Position numbers and translations under genes: made by a program. Shown one piece after another: positions 1-10,980 of a DNA stretch of 64,000 bases. Within the stretch, counting starts at the first letter, position 1. Each line of letters starts with the position of its first letter. The notes under the pieces are model-generated. The model was not told the origin of the DNA and did no database searches. It saw nothing but the letters and a program-made list of their open reading frames with translations. This DNA comes from Streptacidiphilus anmyonensis (GTDB lineage Bacteria; Actinomycetota; Actinomycetes; Streptomycetales; Streptomycetaceae), in NCBI RefSeq assembly GCF_000787855.1, contig NZ_BBPQ01000002.1, positions 273,349-337,348 of the forward strand, given 5' to 3'.

Positions 1-2
1 GC

Positions 3-230
3 CGCACGCCCATCACCAGCGGCTACCGCCCGCAGTTCTACCTGCGGACCGGTGACGTCGTCGGCGACGTGCTGCTGCCGGACGGCGTCGGGGTCGCGCT
101 GCCGGGCGAGACGGTGGAGCTGACGGTGACGCTCGGTCAGGCCGTGCCGCTGGAGCCGGGGCTCGGCTTCGCGGTCCGCGAGGGCGGCCGCACCGTCGCC
201 GCGGGCGCGGTCGCGGAGATCGTCGAGTAG
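3..230 (+). CDS. tuf: Elongation factor Tu, C-terminal end only (divergent tuf paralogue)
   Basis: The gene enters from the left edge; only the last 75 codons are present, ending in TAG. The peptide is EF-Tu domain III: it contains YRPQFYLRT near its start and REGGRTVAAG close to the end, matching the YRPQFYFRT and REGGRTVGAG blocks of bacterial EF-Tu. EF-Tu delivers aminoacyl-tRNA to the ribosome. Several positions between these blocks differ from the usual actinobacterial EF-Tu, for example RTPITSG where a HTPFFNN-like stretch is typical. I therefore infer a secondary copy of the tuf2/tuf3 kind rather than the main str-operon tuf1. A strong hairpin follows at once. Confidence 0.85.
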   Translation, partial: RTPITSGYRPQFYLRTGDVVGDVLLPDGVGVALPGETVELTVTLGQAVPLEPGLGFAVREGGRTVAAGAVAEIVE

Positions 231-256
231 CGCGGCTCGAAGGGCGCGTCACGCAC

Positions 257-297
257 GTGCAGGCCGGACAGTGCGAACAGCGCTGTCCGGCCTGCAC
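257..297 (+). terminator. Rho-independent-type terminator of the tuf gene
   Basis: A perfect 15-bp inverted repeat, GTGCAGGCCGGACAG at 257-271 against 283-297, encloses an 11-nt loop. It begins 27 bp after the tuf stop codon. There is no strong U tract, which is common for actinobacterial terminators. Confidence 0.8.
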
Positions 298-642
298 GGA
301 GCACTCGGCCGCACGGGCTCGTATCCCCCGATCCGAGCCCGTGCGGCGGCGTTCCGACGCCCCGGAGCGTGCACCGAGCTTCCGGCGATCCCCCGCCTCG
401 GTGCCATGGCGACGTCGGGGCACGCCCATGCCCCCGTCTGGCCGGCCGACGCTCCCCCCGGACCGTCGGCCGGGCCGATGACGCAATATTCCCCGCACAC
501 GCCAACGGATCACCAACAGCCCACACGCCCGGATGCGAAACCGCAGTTGGGCGCGGGTCGGCCGCAGTCGAACCGGACTGTTAGCATCCTTCGCGCCTCC
601 CGTTGCGCGCACCAGGTCGCCGGGCGAGGTGAGGGGTGGGAG
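298..642 (+). promoter_or_regulatory. Gene-free leader of the SARP regulator
   Basis: These 345 bp between the tuf terminator and the regulator hold no credible gene: the forward frame open here is only the upstream extension of the regulator frame and has no ribosome site. A slightly A/T-richer patch with TAGCAT at 582-587 could be a -10 element about 55 nt before the start codon, but no matching -35 is visible. The ribosome site GAGGGG at 631-636 sits 6 nt before the ATG. Confidence 0.35.
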
Positions 643-3600
643 ATGCGATTCGGGCTGCTCGGGCCGCTCATGGTCGAGGGTGCGGCGGGCACAGTGCCGC
701 TGACCTCGCCCAAGGGGAGGCTGCTGCTCGGCGCGCTGCTGCTGCGCGCCAACGAGACAGTGCCGACGCACGGCCTGCTCGACGCGCTGTGGGGCGACGC
801 CGTGCCGCCGACCGCGCGCGCCTCGCTGCAGAACCACGTCGCCCGGCTGCGCGGCCTGTTCGGCCCGGCCGAGCAGGACCGCGTCCGCACCACCGCCTCC
901 GGCTACCTGATCCGGGTCGAGCGGGGCGAGTTGGACCTCGAGGAGTTCCAACGCCGCGCCGAGGGCGCCCGCCTGGCCCGGCTCGACCGCGACTGGGAGG
1001 CCGTCAGCCGCGAGGCCGCGGCCGCCCTGCGGCTGTGGCGCGGACGGCTGTTGGAGGACCTCCCGTCGCTCGCCGAGGCGGAGGCCGCCGACACCTTCCA
1101 GCACGCGCTGGAGAACTCCCGGCTCCAGCTGCGCTCCTGGCGGGCCGCCGCCGAGCTGCGCTCGGGCCGCCACCACGACCTCATCCCGGAACTGACCAGC
1201 TGGGCCGCGGAGCACCCGCTGGCGGAGGAGCTCCAACGCCACCTGATGACCGCGCTGCTGCGCGACGGCCGCCGGCCGGAGTCGCTCGACGTGTACGGCC
1301 GCCTGCGGCTGCGCCTGAGCGAGGAGTTGGGCGTCGACCCGGGCGCGGCCGTGCAGGAGGTCTACCTCCAGGCCCTCGCCGAGGACGCCCCGGCTGCTCC
1401 GGACACGCCGACGGCCTCCGCGGCGAAGACCGACCGGCCTCCGGCGACCCCTCCCGCGAGGTGCCAACTCCCCGCCGAGGCCCGCGCGTTCACCGGACGT
1501 GAGGCGGAGGTCGAGCGGCTCCTCGACTGCGCGCGCCAGGCCGTGGACGGGGACGAGACCGGCTGGGCCGTGGTCGCCGCCGTCGACGGCATGGCCGGGG
1601 TCGGCAAGTCGGCCCTGGCCGTCCACGTCGCACAGCAGGTGCGCGCGGACTTCCCCGACGGCCAGCTCTTCCTCGACCTGCGCGGCTGGACCCCCAACGC
1701 CGCGCCGATGAGCACCGCGGAGGCCCTCGACGCGCTGCTGCGCTCGCTCGACGTGCCGCCGCAGACGATCTCCAAGGACCCGGCCGAGCGCGCCGTCCAG
1801 CTCCGCGACCGCCTCGCCGGGACCCGGACGCTGATCGTCCTCGACAACGCGCTCAGCAGCGCCCAGATCCGGCCCCTGCTCCCGGCCTCCTCCCGCTGCC
1901 TGGTGCTGGTGACCAGCCGCAAACGACTCACCGGGCTGGACGACTCGCACGCCGTGTCGCTGCGCGTGCTGAGCGAACCCGACGCGTTGACGCTGCTGCG
2001 CCGCGTCGCCGGAGCGCAGCGGGTACCGGCGGAGCAGCCCGAGGCGCGAGAACTGGCCGAGCTCTGCGGCTTCGTGCCGCTGGCCCTGCGGATCGCCGCC
2101 GCGCAGCTGCGCCGACGCCGCTCCCTGCGGCTGACGGACCTGGTGGAGCGCCTGCGCGACGAACACCACCGACTCCCCCGGCTCGACCAGCTGGACGGCT
2201 CCGACGCGGACGGGCCGGCCCCGGACGGCCCGGCCGCGGACAGCCCGGCCGCGGACGGCCCGGCCGTGGACCGCCCCGCCGTGGACCGCCCCGCTGCGGA
2301 CGACCCCGTCCCCTCGGCCTTGCCCGTCCCGTCGGACCTTTCCGCGGCGGCGGACGCCTCGGAGGCGCCGGAGGACCGGGGGCTCAGCGCGGTGTTCGCG
2401 ACCTCGTTCACCGCCCTGCCCGCCGCCGAACAGCGTCTCCTCACGCTGCTCGCCCTCATTCCCGGCGCCGACGTCGACGCCACCGCGGCCGGGGCCCTGC
2501 TCGGCGAGGACGCCTTCGCCACCGAGCAGTCACTCGACTCGCTGCTCGACCAGAACCTGCTGATCCAGCACGTCCCCGGCCGCTACGGCTTCCACGACCT
2601 GATCCGGCTGTACTGCCGCGAGCCGCGCCGGTGGGAGGCGGACGAACACCAGGCGGCGCTCGACCGACTGCTCGCCCACTACGTGCGCAGCGCCGAGCGG
2701 GCCGCCGTGCTGCTGCGCCGCTCGCCCCGCGCGGTGGCGGCGACCGGCGGGGACGTCGGGGGCATCGGGGGCGCACCGGAGTGGGACGAGGAGTCGGCCC
2801 TGGCCTGGATGCGCGCCGAGCGCGAGAACCTGCTGGCCTCGGCGCGGTCCGCCGTCGCAGGCGACGCCGCCGACCCCGTCGTCGACGGCCGGTCGGTCCG
2901 CCGTCGCGGCGGCGGCATCGCCCTGGCCCTGGCCCTGGCGCCGCTGCTGCACCAGGAGGGCCCGCTGCCCGACGCCGCGGAGCTGCTGCGGCAGTGCGCG
3001 GAAGCCGCGCACGCCTCGGGTGACCGGCTCGGCCAGGCCGAGTGCCTCACCGAGCTGGGCCGCATCCACATGCAGCGCGGCGACTTCGCCGACGCGCGGC
3101 GGGCCCACCAGGAGTCGCTCGCCCTCTACCGCGCCCTGGGTTCGCAGTTGGGCGAGGCGAACGCGATCTACGAGAGCGGCTCGGTGCACATCTACCGTGG
3201 CGACTACGCGGCCGCCGCCCCGCTGCTGGAGCAGTGCCTCGGGCTCTACCGCGAGATCGGCAGCGAGCTGGGCCAGGCCAACACGCTCTTCCAGCTCGGC
3301 CGCGCCTACCGCCTCACCGGCGACCTCGCGCGGGGCGGCGAGCGCGGCGAACGCGCCCTGCGGCTCTACGCCGCCCTGGGCAAGCGCTGGGGCGAGGGTC
3401 ACGTCCTGTGCGATCTGGCGCGCGTACGCCAGCTGAGCGGCGAGATGCGCGCGGCGGTCGACCTGGGCGAGCAGGCCCTCGCCGCGTTCCGCGCGATCGA
3501 CAACCAGCTCGGCGAGGCCATCGCGTGCCAGACGCTCGGACGTGTCCACCGGGACCTCGGTGAGCTGGCGGCGGCGACGGACCTCTTCGAACGGGCGCTG

Positions 3601-4158
3601 CGCCTGTTCCGGGCCATGGCGGTGGAGTCGGCGGTCGCCCGCTCGCAGTGGGACCTCGGCCGGGTCCGCTTCGCCGCCGGCGACTTCGAGTCCGCGGCCG
3701 CGTTGCAGGAGCAGTCCCTGGCCATCTTCCAGACCACGGGCAACCGCAACGGACAGGCCAACGCCCGCCACGACCTCGGCCGGGCCCGGCACGCGCTGGG
3801 CCGCACGACGGAGGCGGCGGACCTGCTGACCCAGGCGCGGGCCCTCTTCCAGGACCTCGGCGACCCGCACGGCGAGGCGGAGGTCCTCAACAGCACGGGC
3901 GCGCTGCGCTCCGACGTCTCCGGCCCGGAGGCGGCCCTGCCCTGCTACGAGGAGGCGCGACGCCTGGCCCGCCGCGTCCCCAGCCCCCTGGAGGAGGCCC
4001 GCGCCCTGGAGGGCCTGGGCCGCGCGCACGCCGCGCTGGGCGGTCCGTCCGAGGCGGCCGCGGAGCTGCGGGAGGCCGCCGCGCTCTACCGACGCATCGG
4101 CGCGACGGAGGCGGCGGAAGCGGCGGAGACGCTGTTCGCCACGCTGCCCGCGCTGTAG
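643..4158 (+). CDS. SARP-type transcriptional activator with NB-ARC ATPase and TPR domains
   Basis: 1171 residues from ATG 643, preceded by GAGGGG. Residues about 1-250 form the OmpR-like winged helix plus bacterial transcriptional activation domain typical of SARPs, starting MRFGLLGPLMVEG. A STAND/NB-ARC nucleotide-binding domain follows, with the P-loop GMAGVGKSA at about 316-324 and a Walker B-like TLIVLDNA near 400. A long Asp/Pro/Ala-rich repetitive linker lies at about 520-560. From about 770 to the end are repeated TPR units (motifs such as LGQAECLTELGRI). Proteins of this build (AfsR type) usually activate secondary-metabolite genes, with the ATPase/TPR part gating activity. No biosynthetic cluster adjoins it here, so the target is unknown. 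Confidence 0.9.
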   Translation: MRFGLLGPLMVEGAAGTVPLTSPKGRLLLGALLLRANETVPTHGLLDALWGDAVPPTARASLQNHVARLRGLFGPAEQDRVRTTASGYLIRVERGELDLEEFQRRAEGARLARLDRDWEAVSREAAAALRLWRGRLLEDLPSLAEAEAADTFQHALENSRLQLRSWRAAAELRSGRHHDLIPELTSWAAEHPLAEELQRHLMTALLRDGRRPESLDVYGRLRLRLSEELGVDPGAAVQEVYLQALAEDAPAAPDTPTASAAKTDRPPATPPARCQLPAEARAFTGREAEVERLLDCARQAVDGDETGWAVVAAVDGMAGVGKSALAVHVAQQVRADFPDGQLFLDLRGWTPNAAPMSTAEALDALLRSLDVPPQTISKDPAERAVQLRDRLAGTRTLIVLDNALSSAQIRPLLPASSRCLVLVTSRKRLTGLDDSHAVSLRVLSEPDALTLLRRVAGAQRVPAEQPEARELAELCGFVPLALRIAAAQLRRRRSLRLTDLVERLRDEHHRLPRLDQLDGSDADGPAPDGPAADSPAADGPAVDRPAVDRPAADDPVPSALPVPSDLSAAADASEAPEDRGLSAVFATSFTALPAAEQRLLTLLALIPGADVDATAAGALLGEDAFATEQSLDSLLDQNLLIQHVPGRYGFHDLIRLYCREPRRWEADEHQAALDRLLAHYVRSAERAAVLLRRSPRAVAATGGDVGGIGGAPEWDEESALAWMRAERENLLASARSAVAGDAADPVVDGRSVRRRGGGIALALALAPLLHQEGPLPDAAELLRQCAEAAHASGDRLGQAECLTELGRIHMQRGDFADARRAHQESLALYRALGSQLGEANAIYESGSVHIYRGDYAAAAPLLEQCLGLYREIGSELGQANTLFQLGRAYRLTGDLARGGERGERALRLYAALGKRWGEGHVLCDLARVRQLSGEMRAAVDLGEQALAAFRAIDNQLGEAIACQTLGRVHRDLGELAAATDLFERALRLFRAMAVESAVARSQWDLGRVRFAAGDFESAAALQEQSLAIFQTTGNRNGQANARHDLGRARHALGRTTEAADLLTQARALFQDLGDPHGEAEVLNSTGALRSDVSGPEAALPCYEEARRLARRVPSPLEEARALEGLGRAHAALGGPSEAAAELREAAALYRRIGATEAAEAAETLFATLPAL

Positions 4159-4396
4159 GCGCGCAGGAGCAGGCGCACCGCCTCGGCCACCCCACAGACC
4201 CGAGGCTCCGACCCGTCCCGCGACGCAACCGCGTGCGGGCGGCAGGCACGTCCTCGGGGGCAGGCTTCCAAGCGCGGCCCGCGGCCCCAGCCGCGTGTGG
4301 CCGACCCGCCCTGCGGAGGCGGTGCCCCCAGCGCCGAAGGCGGAGGCTGTCGAACCGGCGACGCCCCACGGCGCCCGGACGCGCCTCTGCGGGGCC

Positions 4397-4849
4397 TCAG
4401 CTCAGGGTCGCGACGAGCTTGCCGTTCTGGACGGCGACCGGAATGGAGGGGAGGGCCGTCTGGGCCGGGCCCTGGGCGACCGAGCCGTCGGTGGTCTTGA
4501 ACTGGCTGCCGTGGCAGGGGCAGGTGATCAGGCCGTTGTCGACGCCGTCGACCACGCAGCCCGCGTGGGTGCAGATCGCGCTGAACGCCTTGAACGTGCC
4601 CGCGCTCGGCTGGGTGACGACGACCTGCTGGTCGCGGTAGACCTTGCCGCCGCCGACCGGCACGTCGCTGGTCGGGCCGAGGGTGACCGGGCCCTTCTGG
4701 GCCGACGCCGAGGACGACCCGCCGCAGGCGGACAGCACGGCCACTCCGGCGCCCGCGATCCCGACGGCCGCCGCGCCGCGCAGCAGCTGGCGACGGCAGC
4801 AACCCGCCGTCTCGGTGCCCGTCGCGGGGTTTGCAGACTCACTGTTCAC
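4397..4849 (-). CDS. Rieske [2Fe-2S] lipoprotein
   Basis: 150 residues from GTG 4849; GAGGAGA lies upstream at a slightly long spacing. The N-terminus carries a twin-arginine-like CCRRQLLRG, a hydrophobic stretch and a lipobox LSAC near residue 40, so it should be exported (probably by Tat) and lipid-anchored outside the membrane. The C-terminal Rieske domain has both cluster-binding boxes, CTHAGC and CPCHGSQF, giving the Cys/His pairs for a 2Fe-2S centre. It resembles the stand-alone Rieske proteins of streptomycetes rather than QcrA of the bc1 complex, which is much longer. Its electron partner is not evident. It lies downstream of nothing obvious and runs convergent to the SARP gene. Confidence 0.9.
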   Translation of the reverse strand: MNSESANPATGTETAGCCRRQLLRGAAAVGIAGAGVAVLSACGGSSSASAQKGPVTLGPTSDVPVGGGKVYRDQQVVVTQPSAGTFKAFSAICTHAGCVVDGVDNGLITCPCHGSQFKTTDGSVAQGPAQTALPSIPVAVQNGKLVATLS

Positions 4850-4976
4850 GGCGGCGGGGTCTCCTCAGGCTCGGACGGCCCCCGCCCTCGCGGGGAACCG
4901 CCCACCACCCTATGCGGCAGGGCTGTGAACAAGCTCAGGGCCCCGCCGCCGGCACCCGCCTCCGGTGTGCCCTCGG

Positions 4977-7895
<2,919 letters not shown>

Positions 7896-8091
7896 GCTAC
7901 TGCGCCCTTCAAAAGCGGATGAACGGGGGGAACCAGTCAAGACAAGGGTAATGGGATCACGTGTTCGATTTTTCAGGCAATCGACCGTGTTCGCCCGAAC
8001 GGATGAAACGCTAGCGCGTGGAACACTCCGCTCGTGGGAACGACGGACAAGTGCTCCGAGTCACGACCGAACCGGTTCTGGGGGACATCCT

Positions 8092-8826
8092 TTGAGCATC
8101 GCACCCGCCACTGACATTCCCGTCCTGGCCGCCGCGACGGCCCGACTGCTGGCCACCGTCGACGGCATGCGCGAGGAGCAGCTGGCCGAACCCTCGCTGC
8201 TCCCGGGCTGGACGCGGGGCCACGTCCTGGCCCACCTCGCCCGCAACGCGGACGGACTGCTGAACCTGCTCACCGGCGCCCGCACGGGTGTGCCGACGCC
8301 GATGTACGCGAGCCCGGAGGCCCGCGAGCACGACATCGAGGCGGGCGCGAAGCGCTCGCTCGCCGAGCACGCCGCCGACCTGCGCGCGAGCGCGGCGCGC
8401 TTCGACGCGGCGGTCGCCGCGATGCCGGAGGCCGCCTGGGCAGTCGAGGTCCCGCACCGGCTCGGCGCGTTCCCCGCGGCCGGGGTGCCGGCCCGGCGGA
8501 TCCAGGAGGTCGAGTACCACCACGTCGACCTCGGCCTGCCGGACGCCTACGCGCCGGACGACTGGCCGGAGGCCTTCGTGCGGGAGCAGCTGACGCGGGT
8601 GAGCGCGCAGTTCGCCGGGCATCCGGACCTGCCGCACCTGGTCCTGGTCGACTCCGCGACGGGCGGGGCGCACGCGTCCGGCGCGGAACGCGGCTCCGCC
8701 GCACGCGAACTCACCGTGCGCGGCACGGGCCCGGCCCTGCTGGCCTGGCTGACCGGCCGCTCCGACGGGCACGACCTCGACGTGGACCCGAAGACCGTCC
8801 TGCCGCCCCTCCCGCCGCTAGGCTGA
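8092..8826 (+). CDS. Maleylpyruvate isomerase family (mycothiol-dependent, DinB-fold) protein
   Basis: 244 residues, chosen from TTG 8092 because GGGGGAC lies 7 nt upstream and SIAPATDIPVLAAATARLL aligns with family N-termini. The N-terminal half is a DinB-like four-helix bundle with LLPGWTRGHVLAHLARNADG, whose His contributes to the metal site, and EVEYHHVDLG supplies further metal-ligand His/Glu. The C-terminal domain resembles the SCP2-like domain of MDMPI. Characterised members isomerise maleylpyruvate using mycothiol; many actinobacterial paralogues have unknown mycothiol-dependent substrates. It ends 4 bp before the metallo-hydrolase gene, suggesting a shared transcript and perhaps a shared thiol-detoxification role. 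Confidence 0.85.
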   Translation: MSIAPATDIPVLAAATARLLATVDGMREEQLAEPSLLPGWTRGHVLAHLARNADGLLNLLTGARTGVPTPMYASPEAREHDIEAGAKRSLAEHAADLRASAARFDAAVAAMPEAAWAVEVPHRLGAFPAAGVPARRIQEVEYHHVDLGLPDAYAPDDWPEAFVREQLTRVSAQFAGHPDLPHLVLVDSATGGAHASGAERGSAARELTVRGTGPALLAWLTGRSDGHDLDVDPKTVLPPLPPLG

Positions 8827-8830
8827 TCCC

Positions 8831-9484
8831 ATGACGTACCACGGAGCGGTGAAGGTCGGCGGGACGCCCGACGTCCGGGAGTTGGCCCACCTGGTGATCA
8901 CCAAGATCGCCGTCGGTCCCATGAACAACAACGCCTACCTGCTGCGCTGCCGCGCCACCGACGAGCAGCTGCTGATCGACGCCGCCGCGGACGCGCCGGT
9001 GCTCCAGGAGACGATCGGGGACAGCCTCGCCACCGTGGTCACCACGCATCGGCACCAGGACCACTGGAACGCCCTCGCCGACGTCGTCCGCGCCACCGGC
9101 GCGCGGACGGCGGCCGGCCGCATCGACGCCGACGGCATCCCGGTCCCGACCGACCTGCTGCTGGACGACGGCGACACGCTGCGCGTCGGCGAGGTCCCGC
9201 TGACCGTCCGCCACCTGGTCGGCCACACCCCGGGTGCGATCGTCCTGCTCTACGACGACCCGCAGGGACACCCCCACCTGTTCACCGGCGACTGCCTCTT
9301 CCCGGGCGGCGTCGGCAACACCTGGGGCGACCCGGCCGCGTTCCGCAGCCTCTTCCACGACGTCAGCACCAAGCTCTTCGAGCCGCTCCCGGACGAGACC
9401 TGGGTCTACCCCGGCCACGGCGACGACACCACGCTCGGCGCGGAGCGCCCCCACCTGCCCGAGTGGGAGGCCCGGGGCTGGTGA
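8831..9484 (+). CDS. Metallo-beta-lactamase-fold hydrolase (glyoxalase II-like)
   Basis: 217 residues from ATG 8831. The diagnostic HxHxDH motif is present as THRHQDHW near residue 75, followed by GHTPGAIVLL (third metal His), TGDCLFPGG (bridging Asp) and YPGHGDDTTLG (last His). This is a complete two-zinc site of the glyoxalase II / persulfide dioxygenase branch. The substrate is likely a thioester or other thiol conjugate. The gene follows the MDMPI-like gene by 4 bp, and its TGA overlaps the GTG of the small downstream gene. Confidence 0.88.
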   Translation: MTYHGAVKVGGTPDVRELAHLVITKIAVGPMNNNAYLLRCRATDEQLLIDAAADAPVLQETIGDSLATVVTTHRHQDHWNALADVVRATGARTAAGRIDADGIPVPTDLLLDDGDTLRVGEVPLTVRHLVGHTPGAIVLLYDDPQGHPHLFTGDCLFPGGVGNTWGDPAAFRSLFHDVSTKLFEPLPDETWVYPGHGDDTTLGAERPHLPEWEARGW

Positions 9485-9714
9485 GCGACGCGAGCGACGC
9501 CGCGAGCGCCCTCGCCAAGCTCGGCGCGCACCCGGGCCTGTGCCTGGGCTGCGCGCACAGGCTGCTGAACGAGACCAGGCGCGGGACGGCCTACCTGCGC
9601 TGCGGCCGTGCGGCGACCGACCCGGGGCTGCCGCGTTATCCGCGGCTTCCGGTGCGCGAATGTCACGGCTTCGCGGCGGCGGAAGATCAGGCTCCGCAGG
9701 CTCTCGACAAATGA
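9481..9714 (+). CDS. Small Cys-rich protein, possible zinc binder
   Basis: 77 residues from GTG 9481, which overlaps the TGA of the upstream hydrolase (GTGA), so translation is probably coupled. It has CLGCAHR, then CGRA and ECHGF: four Cys plus His spaced as a small zinc-ribbon-like fold. No signal peptide or membrane segment is visible. The strict coupling and sensible codon pattern argue it is real. I recognise it only as a short conserved actinobacterial hypothetical; no function can be assigned. It is the third gene of the MDMPI / hydrolase unit and is followed by a hairpin terminator. Confidence 0.7.
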   Translation: MSDASDAASALAKLGAHPGLCLGCAHRLLNETRRGTAYLRCGRAATDPGLPRYPRLPVRECHGFAAAEDQAPQALDK

Positions 9715-9743
9715 TCATCCACCGTGCAGGATTGCTCCCGCCT

Positions 9744-9780
9744 GCCCGTCCGCGCCATTCCCCCGTTGCCGCGGACGGGC
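9744..9780 (+). terminator. Hairpin terminator after the MDMPI / hydrolase / Cys-rich unit
   Basis: An 11-bp perfect stem, GCCCGTCCGCG at 744-754 against 770-780 of the 9 kb block, with a 15-nt loop, begins 30 bp after the stop of the small Cys-rich gene. Confidence 0.6.
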
Positions 9781-9896
9781 GGCGCTGTCTTCCCTGACGG
9801 GTCGTCCGCGCGCCCCTCGACCTCCCGCGAACTCCTGGGCTCCTGTCGGCCGGGAACTGGCACAATGACGCGCCGAGGATCAAGGAGGGGTGGGGG

Positions 9897-10865
9897 ATGG
9901 GACGTTTGCAGGACTGGCGGGCGCGGCAGCGGTTGGCGTCCGACCTGGCGGCGAAGGTGCTGGGGACACAGCCGTACTTCGACGCCGGGCGACAGGCCGA
10001 GATGGTCCACCCCATGCGGGCGTGGCTGGACCAGGCCGTGGCCGGGCTGGGCGCCGAGCACGACGTGACGCTGGAGCTGCGCTACCGCCTCGCCGCCGCA
10101 CTGCGCGCGACGGGGGACCTCGCGGAGTCGGGTCGGCAGGCCGCCGCCGTCGTGGCCGCCCGCGAGCGGCTCGGCACCAGCCAGACGCTTCAGCAGGCAT
10201 GGGTGCTGCACGCCGACGCGCTCGACAACCAGGGCCACCACGACGAGGCCGCCGAGGCCTGGGGCGCGCTCGGCCAGCTGGCCAGGAACCTCATCGAACG
10301 CGGTGACCTGGTCCGGATCTGCGGCGCGCAGCGCGCCGCCGCCCTGTGTCACGCCGAGCGCTTCGCCGAGGCGGAGGCGGAGGGCCACCGGCTGCTCCAG
10401 TCCGCCGCGGCCCAGACGGGTCCGGCGGGCGTGTCCGTCCGGCTCTCGGGGCTGATCCTGCTCTCCGTCGCCCTGACCGGTCAGGGCCGCGCGATGGAGG
10501 CGGAGTCGGCGGCCCGCCAGGGCCTGGTGATCGCCATGTCGGAGAGCGGGTTCGCCGCCACGACCAACGCCCACGTCCTCCACGTGAACCTCGCCGACGC
10601 GCTGAACGCGCAGGGACGCCACCAGGAGGCCCTCGACCTGCTCGCGGTCGCGCCGCGTCCCCCGCGCCTCACCGCGGAGACGGCTGCGGCCACCGCGATC
10701 ACGCAGGCCCGCGCGCTGCTCGCGCAGGGCAGGCGCGAGGAGGCCGTCCAGGTGCTCCGCGCCGTGCTGCCGCAGACCGAACAGTCCCTCGGCGCGCAGC
10801 ACGTGCGCCTCCGCGAACTCCGATCCCTGCTGGGACGGGCGGAACTCAGCGGCTCCCCGCTGTGA
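9897..10865 (+). CDS. Tetratricopeptide-repeat protein
   Basis: 322 residues from ATG 9897 with an excellent ribosome site, AAGGAGGGG. There is no enzyme domain; the whole protein is helical TPR-like sequence, with repeats such as LRYRLAAALRATGDLAES, LHADALDNQGHHDEAAEA and LHVNLADALNAQGRHQEA. No signal peptide or membrane segment is visible, so it is cytoplasmic. Stand-alone TPR proteins like this are frequent in streptomycetes and act as protein-interaction scaffolds, often next to regulators; no partner is evident here. The 3' flank is a tandem-repeat tract shared with the end of the convergent sensor kinase gene. Confidence 0.8.
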   Translation: MGRLQDWRARQRLASDLAAKVLGTQPYFDAGRQAEMVHPMRAWLDQAVAGLGAEHDVTLELRYRLAAALRATGDLAESGRQAAAVVAARERLGTSQTLQQAWVLHADALDNQGHHDEAAEAWGALGQLARNLIERGDLVRICGAQRAAALCHAERFAEAEAEGHRLLQSAAAQTGPAGVSVRLSGLILLSVALTGQGRAMEAESAARQGLVIAMSESGFAATTNAHVLHVNLADALNAQGRHQEALDLLAVAPRPPRLTAETAAATAITQARALLAQGRREEAVQVLRAVLPQTEQSLGAQHVRLRELRSLLGRAELSGSPL

Positions 10866-10901
10866 CTTTCCCGCCGTCGGCCGCCCGGTGCCGCCGGACC
10901 G

Positions 10902-10980
10902 GCCGGACGGGCCGGACGGGCCGGACGGGCCGGACCGGCTAGGCGGACTGGACGGGCCGGACCGGCTAGGCGGACTGGAC
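10902..10980. repeat. Tandem repeats spanning the sensor-kinase stop codon
   Basis: Three copies of a 9-bp unit GCCGGACGG (10902-10928) run into a 27-bp unit repeated about twice (10923-10953 is identical to 10950-10980). The TAG stop of the minus-strand kinase (10966-10968) and its last four codons lie inside the second copy, and the same in-frame stop recurs 27 bp further on. Confidence 0.85.

Noticed and set aside
271-642. Upstream extension of the SARP reading frame by 124 codons
   Set aside because: It starts inside the tuf terminator hairpin, has no ribosome site, and the known SARP N-terminus begins at ATG 643.
13-2169. Minus-strand open frame over the tuf end and SARP gene
   Set aside because: It is antisense to recognisable EF-Tu and SARP sequence and of shadow composition.
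10902-10980. Replication origin or iteron array
   Set aside because: It is only two to three copies spanning a gene end, with no replication gene or A/T-rich region.
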